A stretch of DNA of 64,000 nt from Nitrospirota bacterium. GTDB lineage: Bacteria > Nitrospirota > Thermodesulfovibrionia > Thermodesulfovibrionales > Magnetobacteriaceae. Shown here piece after piece: positions 46,473 through 55,999 of this stretch. The notes under the pieces are model-generated. The model had not been told where the DNA came from. It saw nothing but the letters and a program-made list of their open reading frames with translations, and searched no databases. The translations under genes and the position numbers were made by a program. The stretch is from positions 1 through 64,000 of the forward strand of contig JADFXG010000005.1 in assembly GCA_015233895.1 (NCBI GenBank), in the 5' to 3' direction. Numbering within the stretch: the first letter of the stretch is position 1; each line of letters opens with the position of its first letter.

Positions 46473-48686
46473 GTGTTAAGTAATGCAGGGGTGCATGGAA
46501 ACGGCGAGGGAAAAACGCCGTCAGGCCCGATAAAAAGTGTAACGTTAATGATAACCGAATTTACCAGCACTTACATACCAGGCAGACATATGGAAAGACC
46601 CTCCATATCGGTTATTATTGATAAGCTAAACGACATACTTCTTACTAAAAACTTAGGTGTTAAGATAAAAAGTGTCGGTACTAAGACATATTATACTTTT
46701 AACGACAGCAGCAACGCCCTGCACACTGCTTTTAATATAAAAGGAATAGTGGATAAGTATAACCTTCTGACTCAGAGCAATACCCCTGTACTTTTTAAAA
46801 TAGCCATTCACACTGGTCCTATGGAAAATGATGACTTAAAGCCGGTAACCAGTACGGCATCTTTACTCATATCAAAAACCGATTCAGACTGTATTTATTT
46901 AACAGAAGAGGCCTACAACGCCCTGCCGGAAAAAGACAAAGAAAACTGCAAAGAAGAGAAAACCATCCAAAGTATGAGCAGGGGCGTCTTAAAGATATAC
47001 AAAGTAGGCTTTATTGCGGATATCTTGAAAACACAAGAGAAACCTCCTGAGCATGTGAAACCTCAGGAACAAGAAAAACGCCCCGATATGATTTTATATG
47101 GAAAACCAGTAGGTGCTTTTTCCAAAAAACTCACTACAGTTGAAGCAATTAAGGAAAAAACTAGTAAAGACGGATTTCCCGTTATGTCACACACGATAGA
47201 TCTGCTGTTGAAATTACCGGAAAATCTTAAAGTTGACGAAATATCGGTTACTCAGTTGACAAACGTTATTTTAGATGATTTCTCGTTGACCAACAAGCTT
47301 CTGTCCCTTGTTAATACTGCTTACTACACTCAATACGACGGTAAAATCAACACAATGTCAAGAGCGATAATGCTTTTGGGATTTGTTCAGATAAGAAGCA
47401 CAGCGCTGTCTCTTTTGCTGTTTGAAGACATTGCGGATAAGCACCTTGCCTATGAACTTAAAATTTTAATTATAAACTCAATAATGAGTTCTATGATTTC
47501 AAAAAACATAGCATTAAACGGTACACAAATAAACGCAGAAGAGGCCTTCATCTGTTCCATGCTTCATGATCTCGGTAAAATCCTGGTTGCTTACTTTTTA
47601 CCGGAGGACTATGGTTTGGTTACTGAGAAGATAAAAAAACAGCAGTACAGCGAGGATATGGCATCGCGCTCTGTCCTTGGCATGTCGTATGAAGAGCTTG
47701 GCATAAGTATTTCCACCGAATGGAAACTACCCAAACAAGCCATCCACTGTATGCATAAGCTTGACAACGAACGGGTTATTAAACCTGAGACCAACGATGA
47801 CAGACTCAGAGGTGCAGTGGCTTTTTCCGCAGAACTTTGCTCTCTCATGCTGGATGACTCTATAGCCATCACTGATAAACAAATGTCTCTCAAAAAGATA
47901 ACAAAACGATATGGCGAATGCTTTACACTGTCGCAAGATCAGATGTCAGCTATCTTTAATTCAACGTTAAAAGAGATGAACCACTATTTTGGCGTTTACG
48001 ACATTAAATCCGAAGAGATAGAGCTTTTTAGAAAGATAAGCGACTTCTACGCTGCCTTTGAAGCTGTAAGACCCATCGAGGTTAAAACCGCTGTCCCAGT
48101 TCCTGAGGAAAACAAACTCGGTGATACTGAGTTTCTTGGCGGAACGTTGCCAGCCGGAAACGAAAAACAGGAAAGTGTTGTATTCCAGAGAGCCATCTAC
48201 GATATCACCACTGCTCTTTTAGAGGATTATTCTTTAAACGACACGCTGCGCATGATTTTAGAGATTATTTATAACACCATGGGGTTTTCGCATGTGTTGA
48301 TTTGCCGGAAAAACTCCAAGCAAGACAGAATGGTTGGATGGTTTGGTTTTGGAGCTGATATAGATGTTATTGTAAGCAAATTTAATTTCCCAATCGTTGA
48401 CTCTGACGATGTGTTTAGTTTTGCGCTCAAAAACGGTTCTGACATGGTCGTTGCCGACTCCAAAGCGCCCGACGTAAAGGAACGGATACCACTGTGGTAC
48501 GCTAATGTATTAAACTCAGATACCTTTGTCGTGTTACCAATAATAGTTTCAGACAAACCTATTGCAGTTATCTATGCCGACAATGCCGGCACCGAACGGA
48601 AATCTTTTTCCCAACACCAAATATGGTGTCTGAAAGCTCTGAGAAAACAAGTTAATATGGTATTTAAACAGAAATTGAAAACCTAA
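46473..48686 (+). CDS. HDOD/GAF signalling protein with a degenerate cyclase-like N-terminus, copy 1
   Basis: It starts at GTG 46473 with GGAGG seven bases upstream. Residues 20-190 have the fold pattern of a class III cyclase (VTLMITEF at the first strand, HTGPMEND and IYLTEEAYNALPE later), but the metal-binding Asp residues of the active enzyme are missing, so it should be inactive. Residues about 225-500 form an HDOD domain with MLHDLGK near 363, and residues about 590-735 form a GAF domain. HDOD proteins act as signalling adaptors. It is a paralogue of the minus-strand gene at 52029-54326. Confidence 0.8.
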   Translation: MLSNAGVHGNGEGKTPSGPIKSVTLMITEFTSTYIPGRHMERPSISVIIDKLNDILLTKNLGVKIKSVGTKTYYTFNDSSNALHTAFNIKGIVDKYNLLTQSNTPVLFKIAIHTGPMENDDLKPVTSTASLLISKTDSDCIYLTEEAYNALPEKDKENCKEEKTIQSMSRGVLKIYKVGFIADILKTQEKPPEHVKPQEQEKRPDMILYGKPVGAFSKKLTTVEAIKEKTSKDGFPVMSHTIDLLLKLPENLKVDEISVTQLTNVILDDFSLTNKLLSLVNTAYYTQYDGKINTMSRAIMLLGFVQIRSTALSLLLFEDIADKHLAYELKILIINSIMSSMISKNIALNGTQINAEEAFICSMLHDLGKILVAYFLPEDYGLVTEKIKKQQYSEDMASRSVLGMSYEELGISISTEWKLPKQAIHCMHKLDNERVIKPETNDDRLRGAVAFSAELCSLMLDDSIAITDKQMSLKKITKRYGECFTLSQDQMSAIFNSTLKEMNHYFGVYDIKSEEIELFRKISDFYAAFEAVRPIEVKTAVPVPEENKLGDTEFLGGTLPAGNEKQESVVFQRAIYDITTALLEDYSLNDTLRMILEIIYNTMGFSHVLICRKNSKQDRMVGWFGFGADIDVIVSKFNFPIVDSDDVFSFALKNGSDMVVADSKAPDVKERIPLWYANVLNSDTFVVLPIIVSDKPIAVIYADNAGTERKSFSQHQIWCLKALRKQVNMVFKQKLKT

Positions 48687-48732
48687 GTTGAGGATTAAGG
48701 AAAGAAATTTTTTCCGCAGATTGCGCAGATTT

Positions 48733-49674
48733 TCACAGATGGGTTTTTACTATATCTTCAGGCACAAAGTGTTTACCCTGATAAATGTCCCTTCCTGTAA
48801 ACATAAGCTCTATATCGCGGATGATTTGCTGTCTGGTCTTATTCCACAGAGGGGCAATCAGGATGTCATCAGGGGCGGTGGCAAAAAGCCTTTGAAGGAC
48901 AAGATGCGGCGATAGTTTTTGTATAAACTCCCGGATGAATTCGAGATATTCCTCATACGAAAAAACGTAAAACGGATTCTTTTCGTAAGCTAGAGCTAAA
49001 GCTGTGGATTTTATAACCTGAAGCTGATGGATTTTAAGAAAATTTACAGGCATTGCCGATATAACCCCTGCCATGTCCATCATCTCCGAGCGCGACTCGG
49101 TGGGAAACCCTACGATAAGATGAGCTCCTAAATTCTTAAGCCCCATTTTAGCAGACAGCTCTATGGTATTTAAGAAACAGTCATAATTATGCCCTCTGTT
49201 TATAAAGTTCAGGCTTTTGTCGTAGATAGACTGTAGGCCGTACTCAATTAATACAAAATAATCTCTGGAAATATCTTTCAATAACTGCAACTTTTCCTCG
49301 TCAACCGAGTCAGGACGCGTGCCTATGGCTAAACCGATTATGCTTGGATTAGACAGTGCCTGGTAGTACAACCGCCTTAGCTCATCAACTGGTGCGTAGG
49401 TATTAGTGTAGGGCTGAAAGTATGCAATAAACTTTTTAGCCTTGTAGCGTTTAGATAGATAGCCGATGCCGTTTTCAATCTGTTTATCAACACCGAGTGC
49501 GGGTTCACAGGGCCCCGGCCTGAAGCTGTCGTTATTACAATAGATACACCCTCCGTACCCAACAGTGCCGTCCCTGTTTGGACACGTAAAGCCGGCATCT
49601 ACATTTACCTTATACACGGATTCACCATAGAGTGACTTCATATAAGAACCAAAGGAGTTAAAACCGGCCTTCAT
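48733..49674 (-). CDS. yhcC: YhcC/TIGR01212-type radical SAM protein
   Basis: The 313-residue protein starts MKAGFNSFGSYMK and has the unusual cluster motif C-P-N-R-D-G-T-V-G-Y-G-G-C-I-Y-C (near residues 30-45), in which the first Cys is far from the CxxC pair. This is the YhcC family of the radical SAM superfamily. FYQP-like and PDSVDEEKL segments follow. Its reaction is unknown. It lies between the two HDOD genes. The 3' end overlaps a CCGCAGATT/GCGCAGATTTTCACAGAT sequence (48710-48742) of a kind repeated in many genomes. Confidence 0.85.
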   Translation of the reverse strand: MKAGFNSFGSYMKSLYGESVYKVNVDAGFTCPNRDGTVGYGGCIYCNNDSFRPGPCEPALGVDKQIENGIGYLSKRYKAKKFIAYFQPYTNTYAPVDELRRLYYQALSNPSIIGLAIGTRPDSVDEEKLQLLKDISRDYFVLIEYGLQSIYDKSLNFINRGHNYDCFLNTIELSAKMGLKNLGAHLIVGFPTESRSEMMDMAGVISAMPVNFLKIHQLQVIKSTALALAYEKNPFYVFSYEEYLEFIREFIQKLSPHLVLQRLFATAPDDILIAPLWNKTRQQIIRDIELMFTGRDIYQGKHFVPEDIVKTHL

Positions 49675-49724
49675 ACTTAATTATCCATTTTTGGCTGTCT
49701 TTGTGTCAAACGAGAGATTTGATA

Positions 49725-50211
49725 TTATTCTAATTTTAATTCAGAAGTATAATACCAAGTAGCTTCCCAAAAGGTAAACTAATTGTGATGAAAAAGACTG
49801 GATCCCGCATCAAGTGCGGGATGACAAAGAGGCGCAATCCCTTTATCAGTCATTCCTGCGAAGGCAGGAATCCAGTATTTTATTTATATCTTTGAACGCA
49901 ACTCGAGACCGTTGCAAAAATCATTTTTCAGCCAAAACTTTACAAAAAACACAATTGTAAATATACCAAAATTCAAAAAGATATTCATATTGATTATTTA
50001 AAAGGATGAGATTGCCACGCCCCCTGCGGGGGCTCGCAATGACGATAAATAATAGTTTTTACTGTGTTTTTTATTCGTCATTGCGAGGAGCGATAGCGAC
50101 GTGGCAATCTCAGCCTTTAAAAATAATTAACGTAATTATGCATATCGCTATAAGAGTTTTTTTATTGTGAAAATTCAAAATATCGAATTATGCAACGGTC
50201 TCAACTCGGTA
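49725..50211. repeat. Nested intergenic repeats (palindrome D, element B2, inside element A2)
   Basis: This 637-base gap (49675-50311) contains no gene. 49725-49752 resembles the left arm of element A2. An insert bounded by TACCAAGT (49753-49760) and ACTCGGTA (50204-50211), with TATAA on both sides, holds palindrome D (CTGGATCCCGCA...AGGAATCCAG, 49798-49875). It also holds element B2 (GAGACCGTTGCA 49905-49916 to TGCAACGGTCTC 50191-50202), which itself encloses a GAGATTGCCACG/CGTGGCAATCTC pair at 50006-50019 and 50100-50113. Confidence 0.7.
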
Positions 50212-50314
50212 TAACAAGGCGGCAAGGAGAAAGCGACGCAGGCGTACTTTTAGTACGTTGAGGAGCTTGTGACGAAGCCAACAAAGTTAGACGATTGAAT
50301 TAGAATTAGTATTA
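50209..50314. repeat. Quasi-palindromic dispersed repeat, copy A2
   Basis: The core from AACAAGGCGGCAAGG to AAGTTAGACGATTGAATTAG is nearly the same as copy A1, including the hairpin CGTACTTTTAGTACG at 50243-50257. The right end reaches the stop codon of argS (50312-50314). The left arm appears to lie at 49725-49752, displaced by the nested insert. Confidence 0.75.
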
Positions 50315-51985
50315 CATTCTTTCAGGGGCGGTAATACCGAGAATATTAAGTCCGGCCTCAATTATGGTCTTAATTGATTCACACAGGATTAGCCGCGCTT
50401 GTGTCAGCATGAGCGTCTCAGCGGTCTCCTCTGTCCCCTCTACGCTCAGTATTCTGTACTTATTGTAGTAAGGGTGAAACATTCCGGATAGCTCCTGAAG
50501 ATAAAAGGTAATTCTGTGTGGCTCACGGGCACGGGCTGCGTTTTCAAATATCAATGGATATAGGATAAGCTTTTTTATGATTTGAAGCTCCTCCAGTTTA
50601 TCCAAAAGTGAAAGATTCATCTCAATACCCTGAAAGGACGTTTGAATGCCCCTTTCATGAGCTTTGCTGAATATGCTGTTTATTCTTGCGTAGGCATACT
50701 GAACATAAAAGACAGGATTTTCCGCCGATTGCGCCTTTGCCGCATCGAGGTCAAACTCCAGTTGGCTGTCCGGTCTTCTTGTAAGAAATATAAATCTGGC
50801 AGTGTCTGCGCCTATCTCATCCATTAAATCGCTCAACGTGATAAACTCACCGGCACGCTTAGACATCTGAACCGGCACCCCGCCTCTTAGAAGTGATACC
50901 ATCTGCACCAGTAGCACTGTCAGCCTTGAGTCATCAACCCCTGCCGCTTTAATTGCAGCCTTTACGCGCGGTATGTAGCCATGGTGGTCTGCCCCCCATA
51001 TATTAATACATTCGTCAAATCCCCGCTGAAATTTCCGTATGTGATATGAAATATCAGAGGCAAAGTATGTGTAACTGCCGTCGCTTTTTATTATTACCCT
51101 GTCCTTTTCATCTCCAAACGCTGTTGCCCTAAACCACACGGCTCCGTCCTCATCGTAGATATATCCCTGTTGTCTCAGTAAATCAATGGAGCCTCTGACT
51201 GTGCCGCTGTCAAAAAGTTCCCGCTCACTTTGCCATCTGTCAAAAGTTACGCTGAACGCACTTAAATCGTCCTCTATCCACTTGAGCATTTTCTTATAAG
51301 AGTAGTCTGTAAATATCGTTGAAACGTCATTAAAGTCACGGTTTAGGAGAGAATCTCCATAAGTTTCGTCTATGTCTTTTGCTATCACCTCAACATAATC
51401 GCCTCTGTAACCATCCTCCGGCATGGGATATTTGTCAGAGTTAAACAGATGGTGGTAAGCCGAAAAAACCGATTTACCAAGAAGCGAGACCTGCCGTCCG
51501 GCGTCATTTATGTAAAACTCTTTCTCAACCGTAAAGCCTGCTGCCGTTAGAAGATTAGCAAGGGCTGCTCCTAAGGCTGCACCTCGGCCATGCCCAAGGT
51601 GCAATGGGCCGGTTGGGTTAGCGCTCACAAATTCTATCTGTACTTTCTTTCCAAACCCAAGCTCCACCCGTAAGAATTCTTCCCTGTTGTTATAAAGCAT
51701 GTTTAACTGCTCATACAGAAAGCTGCTCTTAAGGTGAAAGTTAATAAACCCCGGCCCAAGGATTTCTATTTTTTCAAACATTGTTTTAATCTCAGGCCGG
51801 CTGTTAAGTGCTAAGGTGAGAGCCTCCGCTATTTTTCTGGGTTGAGTCTTTAACTTTCCCGATAAACTCATCGCCACCGGCGTTGAAATATCCCCCTGCC
51901 CTGCCCGCTTTGGAATTTCCACCTCTGCATAGTCCACTTTAACGCCCAAACTTTCAACTGCATCAAGAATAAATTTTTCTATCAT
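50312..51985 (-). CDS. argS: Arginyl-tRNA synthetase
   Basis: The 557-residue class I synthetase has an N-terminal recognition domain, the HIGH-type motif HLGHGRG near residue 132 within a NPTGPLHLGH segment, the QMSKRAG signature near 370 and a C-terminal anticodon-binding DALR domain ending LNILGIT. Its length is typical. It charges tRNA-Arg; a tRNA-Arg gene lies at 54778. A GGG-rich purine run is not obvious upstream, but the ATG is at 51985. Confidence 0.95.
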   Translation of the reverse strand: MIEKFILDAVESLGVKVDYAEVEIPKRAGQGDISTPVAMSLSGKLKTQPRKIAEALTLALNSRPEIKTMFEKIEILGPGFINFHLKSSFLYEQLNMLYNNREEFLRVELGFGKKVQIEFVSANPTGPLHLGHGRGAALGAALANLLTAAGFTVEKEFYINDAGRQVSLLGKSVFSAYHHLFNSDKYPMPEDGYRGDYVEVIAKDIDETYGDSLLNRDFNDVSTIFTDYSYKKMLKWIEDDLSAFSVTFDRWQSERELFDSGTVRGSIDLLRQQGYIYDEDGAVWFRATAFGDEKDRVIIKSDGSYTYFASDISYHIRKFQRGFDECINIWGADHHGYIPRVKAAIKAAGVDDSRLTVLLVQMVSLLRGGVPVQMSKRAGEFITLSDLMDEIGADTARFIFLTRRPDSQLEFDLDAAKAQSAENPVFYVQYAYARINSIFSKAHERGIQTSFQGIEMNLSLLDKLEELQIIKKLILYPLIFENAARAREPHRITFYLQELSGMFHPYYNKYRILSVEGTEETAETLMLTQARLILCESIKTIIEAGLNILGITAPERM

Positions 51986-52028
51986 CGAAATTATTTTCCC
52001 TTTCTTTGCTGTAACTTATAAGGAGGAG

Positions 52029-54326
52029 TTAGCCCTGTAGTTTTTGTTTAAATGCTAATAGAGCAAGCTTTCTCATGATTTTAAGGTTCCAGATCATATC
52101 TGCCTTAAGTGAGGCATTTCCTCCGTAGATAACATCGCCGTATATCATTCCTATTGGTTTATCATTTAATACAATCGGCAACGCTGTAAATGAATGAGCA
52201 TTTATTGTGTTTAAGTACCAGTCGGGAATGCGGCTGCGTGCGTCTTTGAGAGTTGAATCCGCTACCAGCATGTCTGTGTTGTTGGTAAGTGATGAGTTAA
52301 ATACGTCTTCTGAATTATTTAACGAAAACTTAAAAATCCGTATTACTTTTTCCACCTCTGAACCAAACCCAAACCTTGCCTCCATCGTATTGGTCTTAGG
52401 GTTTCTTATGCAAATAAAAACGCGTGAAAACCCCATCGTGCGATACATTATTTCAAGTATTATCCTCAACACATCATTTACGGTGTATTCTCCTGTTAGT
52501 GCTCCAACTATGTCTGAAAGCCCCTTGTTGAGGCTCTCTCCGTCAGCGTTAAGCTTTGCCTCAGCTTTGGATAACCCCAGAATTTCAGTCTCCACAATTT
52601 CTATAGAATCAACCCGCTCGGTCTTTTCACCTACCACAAACTCGGACGCTTTGGCAGCCTTTAAAAAGCTGTTGATTTTCTCTATGATAGGCTCTTTTTT
52701 TGCCTTTGATTCATATACCTTAAGGAAGACATTGATTTCCTTAAGAAGATTGTCATATAGCCCTCTGATTTGCTGTTCGGTTATGTTAAAGCACACGCTG
52801 TAGTGAGCAGTCAAGTCACTTATGGAATTTCGTTTTTGTGTGTTTGTCAGCGCCTGGTCCAGTATCACAGAGCCTAAGTCGGTCGAATAGGACACCAGCA
52901 TGTGGCTCTTATCTATGCTTGTTATAGGCTTAAAGAGATTTGCTTTATCAACGTGTTTCATGCTGTGGATGATGTGTTCCGGCAGTGACCATCCCTTTGC
53001 TATGCTTACGCTGAGGTCCTCGTACGACGTACCCAAAACGGCTGTGGATGCTGAGTTTTCACTGAGATCCTCACTTTTCATTTTTTCTGTTATCGCAACG
53101 TGTTCTTCAGGAAGAAAGTATGCCACCATGATTTTCCCAAGATCGTGTAACATGGCACAAATAAAGGCCTCCTCAGGGTCGGCTGTTATAATTTTCCCTG
53201 CCAGAGACTTTGCTATGTTGGCCTTCATAAGTGAGCCGACTATCAACTGCTTAAGCTCGCTTGCCATTGACTTATCCACAATCCCCTCAAACAGAATCAG
53301 TGAAAGAGCCGCATTTCTTACCTGAATAAACCCAAGCAGCATCAGAGCCCTCGATATAGTGCCTACCTTACCGCCATACTGGCTATAGTAAGATGTGTTT
53401 ACAAGAGCAAGAATTTTACTGGTCAAACCATAATCGGTAAGTATCGAATTTGTAACATTTGCTATATGAGTGTCATCCTGCAAGACATTAACCGGTAGCT
53501 TCATTAAAATATCCACGGTTTTACTCATTATTGGAAATCCTCCGCTTGAAGTAAACTTGCCCTGCAGTGTGTCAATAGTGCTTCTGCTCTTAACCTCCGG
53601 TTCAGGCGCTTGCACATAATAGGTTTGATCAATAGGAGTTGAAGGCACTTTCTGTATAATTTCTTGCTTTTCTGATACCGCTTGTGCAATTTCCTGCTTT
53701 TCGGGCAGCACTTGTGCGTTTTCCTGTTTTTCAGGTACAGGCGGTGCTGTTTCTTGTTTTTCGGATACCGGCTGTGGTGTTTCTTGCTTTTCAGGTAACG
53801 CTTGAACAACCTCCTGTTTTTCAGGCGACACTTTATATACCTTTACCTGTCCCAGTCCTTTTATGTCCATGCTGCTTTCAAGCCGGCAAAGCTCCCTGTC
53901 TTCAACGTCTATCATGCCATATGTTTCCTCGGTGAGATATATGCCGGTGGCTTTTATGGATGACAGAATAACCATTGCCACAACTGAAAGCCCTGAGGAT
54001 TCAACATCGGCATAGAGAGTGCCTAATCCTGAGTGAAGCACTATCCTGGTTGTTACAGACTTAGAGTTTATTTTCAGATTATTATACTTATCCATTAACT
54101 CCAATATTTTGTGGGCTGTTCCGAGGGCACTGCCGCAGTCCTCAAAGGAATACACTGTACGGTTTTTGTAGTCCTTTATCATTATACCACGGTTTTTCTG
54201 AAGCAGCACATCATTCAACCTCTTTATAATATGACTGGCGGATGACTTTGTTGAGCTATCCTCATCAAAGCCAAACTCTGTCACCATTACGGTTACCACA
54301 CTCACTTCTGTTGCCGTTGCGTTCAT
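52029..54326 (-). CDS. HDOD/GAF signalling protein with degenerate cyclase-like N-terminus, copy 2
   Basis: It has the same order as the gene at 46473: a cyclase-like domain without catalytic acids (residues 5-167), a spacer, an HDOD domain (about 250-520, MLHDLGK near 390) and a GAF domain (about 615-760). The spacer (residues 168-227) is six ten-residue repeats of the form PEKQExxxxV, encoded by a 180-bp tandem array at 53646-53825, absent from copy 1. A GGAG sequence precedes the ATG. Both copies flank the radical SAM and argS genes in opposite orientation. Confidence 0.8.
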   Translation of the reverse strand: MNATATEVSVVTVMVTEFGFDEDSSTKSSASHIIKRLNDVLLQKNRGIMIKDYKNRTVYSFEDCGSALGTAHKILELMDKYNNLKINSKSVTTRIVLHSGLGTLYADVESSGLSVVAMVILSSIKATGIYLTEETYGMIDVEDRELCRLESSMDIKGLGQVKVYKVSPEKQEVVQALPEKQETPQPVSEKQETAPPVPEKQENAQVLPEKQEIAQAVSEKQEIIQKVPSTPIDQTYYVQAPEPEVKSRSTIDTLQGKFTSSGGFPIMSKTVDILMKLPVNVLQDDTHIANVTNSILTDYGLTSKILALVNTSYYSQYGGKVGTISRALMLLGFIQVRNAALSLILFEGIVDKSMASELKQLIVGSLMKANIAKSLAGKIITADPEEAFICAMLHDLGKIMVAYFLPEEHVAITEKMKSEDLSENSASTAVLGTSYEDLSVSIAKGWSLPEHIIHSMKHVDKANLFKPITSIDKSHMLVSYSTDLGSVILDQALTNTQKRNSISDLTAHYSVCFNITEQQIRGLYDNLLKEINVFLKVYESKAKKEPIIEKINSFLKAAKASEFVVGEKTERVDSIEIVETEILGLSKAEAKLNADGESLNKGLSDIVGALTGEYTVNDVLRIILEIMYRTMGFSRVFICIRNPKTNTMEARFGFGSEVEKVIRIFKFSLNNSEDVFNSSLTNNTDMLVADSTLKDARSRIPDWYLNTINAHSFTALPIVLNDKPIGMIYGDVIYGGNASLKADMIWNLKIMRKLALLAFKQKLQG
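53646..53825 (-). repeat. In-frame 30-bp tandem repeats encoding a PEKQE linker
   Basis: Six units of 30 bp encode PEKQE or SEKQE followed by five variable residues. The array joins the cyclase-like and HDOD domains of the copy 2 protein. Such arrays change copy number readily, so linker length may vary between strains. Confidence 0.8.
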
Positions 54327-54491
54327 CTGTCTGCTCCTGCATCCACTGCGTTAGTTACTAATCATATATTATAATATTACAAATTGTACTCATTAATCCA
54401 TGATTTTCTTGATAAATCTATAGTATATTAAAGCACTTTGAAATGTTTGAATAAAATAAGATGTACGGTTATACCGAGTTTCTAAACAGAG

Positions 54492-54764
54492 ATGGATTTT
54501 GCGGTAAGCCCCAAAAAAAACCAATGGTTAAAAGATCAGATGGTTGCCCTTAATATAAAAGAAGATGACCTACTTGAAAAATTTATAAGGTCCTCGGGAA
54601 AAGGCGGCCAAAAGGTCAATAAGTCCTCAACGTGTGTTTACATAAAGCACCTGCCCACAGGCATAGAGGTTAAGTGCATGAAAGACAGAAGCCAGTCGAT
54701 AAACCGATTTTTGGCCAGACGCACTATTGTTGAAAAGTTGACAAATATGCTAAAAGACCGTTAG
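54492..54764 (+). CDS. Short class I release-factor-like protein (GGQ domain)
   Basis: The 90-residue protein is a single RF-1 catalytic domain with the GGQ motif (residues 38-40, in SGKGGQKVNKSS) and a basic C-terminal helix. It has no codon-recognition domain. Relatives include ArfB and other ribosome-rescue peptidyl-tRNA hydrolases, but the tail here lacks the long disordered basic extension of ArfB, so it is nearer to the short release-factor-like group. It lies 13 bases before tRNA-Arg. Confidence 0.8.
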   Translation: MDFAVSPKKNQWLKDQMVALNIKEDDLLEKFIRSSGKGGQKVNKSSTCVYIKHLPTGIEVKCMKDRSQSINRFLARRTIVEKLTNMLKDR

Positions 54765-54777
54765 AATCAAACATAAG

Positions 54778-54850
54778 CGCCCATGGCTCAACTGGACAGA
54801 GTGTCGGACTACGGATCCGAAGGTTGGGGGTTCGACTCCCTCTGGGCGCG
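54778..54850 (+). tRNA. tRNA-Arg (anticodon ACG)
   Basis: The 73-nt sequence has acceptor arms GCGCCCA and TGGGCGC, an anticodon stem TCGGA/TCCGA with loop CTACGGA and anticodon ACG at its centre, and a T-arm GGGGGTTCGACTCCCTC. The CCA end is not encoded. The A34 of the anticodon would be edited to inosine by TadA. Confidence 0.94.
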
Positions 54851-54909
54851 CTTATACTGCCATACGGAAAAAAATGAAAGCCCAGTTACCGGATAAGGAG
54901 CCTTAAACT

Positions 54910-55995
54910 ATGTTAAACCGGGTTGTTTCCGAGGATATGTCCAATATATTATCCAGCCTTGACAGTAAGGAAAAACTAAGAGGTTCTAAGGTTTTAATAA
55001 CTGGTTGTGCAGGGTTTCTTGGATACTATTTTCTTACATTTTTTTCTCAGTTTACCGAGCTTCTTGGAATAGAACAGGTCGTATGTATTGACAATTTTCT
55101 GCTTGGCAAACCTCTCTGGTTTGAAAAAACTGTTGGCAAAATTGGCAGCAAACTAAAGAAGGTAACATTCGATATAGCAAAAGATAAATTCAATGAGCTT
55201 GGGGAAATTGCAGATGCTGATTTCATAATCCACATGGCCTCAGTAGCCTCTCCGACATTCTACAGAAAATATCCGATTGAAACAGTTGATGCCAATGTGT
55301 GGGGATTAAGACAACTGCTTGAATACTACAAAGACAAGCCTATAAAAGGTTTTCTGTATTTTTCCAGTAGCGAAATATACGGTGACCCGTCAGTAGAGCA
55401 TGTTCCTATTCAGGAGGATTATCGGGGAAACGTAAGCTGTATTGGCCCAAGAGCGTGCTATGACGAGTCAAAAAGATTCAGTGAAACTCTATGTTATCTC
55501 TATGCTAAGCAATACAGTATGCCGATAACTATAGTGCGTCCTTTTAATAATTATGGCCCGGGGATGAAGCTTGATGATAAACGTGTCCCGTCTGATTTTG
55601 CCAATGCCATAATGAATGGAAGCGATATTGTGTTGTATTCGGATGGCTCTCCAACCAGAACTTTTTGTTATGTTTCTGATGCAGTAACCGGTTATCTGAA
55701 AGCACTTTTATACGGGAAATTTGACTATTTCAACATAGGAATTGATAAACCTGAAATATCTGTGCGTGCTCTTGCCGAAATATATGTTGAAAAAGGAAAA
55801 CTCATAACGGGATATAAAGGAGCCATAAAGTATGAAAAACACCCGGACACCGATTACTTAACCCATAATCCAACCAGAAGGTGTCCACAGATAGAAAAAG
55901 CAAAACAATTGTTACACTACACTCCAACAGTAGAGGTGGATGAGGGTGTGGGACGATTTTTGGAATATTTAATAACAGAAAAAAACATACCGTAG
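54910..55995 (+). CDS. UDP-glucuronate-decarboxylase-like nucleotide-sugar SDR
   Basis: The 361-residue extended SDR has the NAD motif GCAGFLG (near residue 37), DNFLLGKP, SSSEIYG (near 155) and the catalytic Y-x-x-x-K in GPRACYDESKRFSETL (near 186-201). The GPRxxYDExKR sequence is typical of UDP-glucuronate decarboxylases, which make UDP-xylose from the product of the next enzyme. Related 4,6-dehydratases and epimerases are possible. It opens the nucleotide-sugar operon with a start codon well placed after AAGGAGCC. Confidence 0.75.
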   Translation: MLNRVVSEDMSNILSSLDSKEKLRGSKVLITGCAGFLGYYFLTFFSQFTELLGIEQVVCIDNFLLGKPLWFEKTVGKIGSKLKKVTFDIAKDKFNELGEIADADFIIHMASVASPTFYRKYPIETVDANVWGLRQLLEYYKDKPIKGFLYFSSSEIYGDPSVEHVPIQEDYRGNVSCIGPRACYDESKRFSETLCYLYAKQYSMPITIVRPFNNYGPGMKLDDKRVPSDFANAIMNGSDIVLYSDGSPTRTFCYVSDAVTGYLKALLYGKFDYFNIGIDKPEISVRALAEIYVEKGKLITGYKGAIKYEKHPDTDYLTHNPTRRCPQIEKAKQLLHYTPTVEVDEGVGRFLEYLITEKNIP

Positions 55996-55999
55996 TATA

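Noticed and set aside
48710-48742. GCAGATT...TTTTCACAGAT sequence as a regulatory site
   Set aside because: It resembles a common dispersed repeat in many genomes and overlaps a gene end, so I do not call it regulatory.
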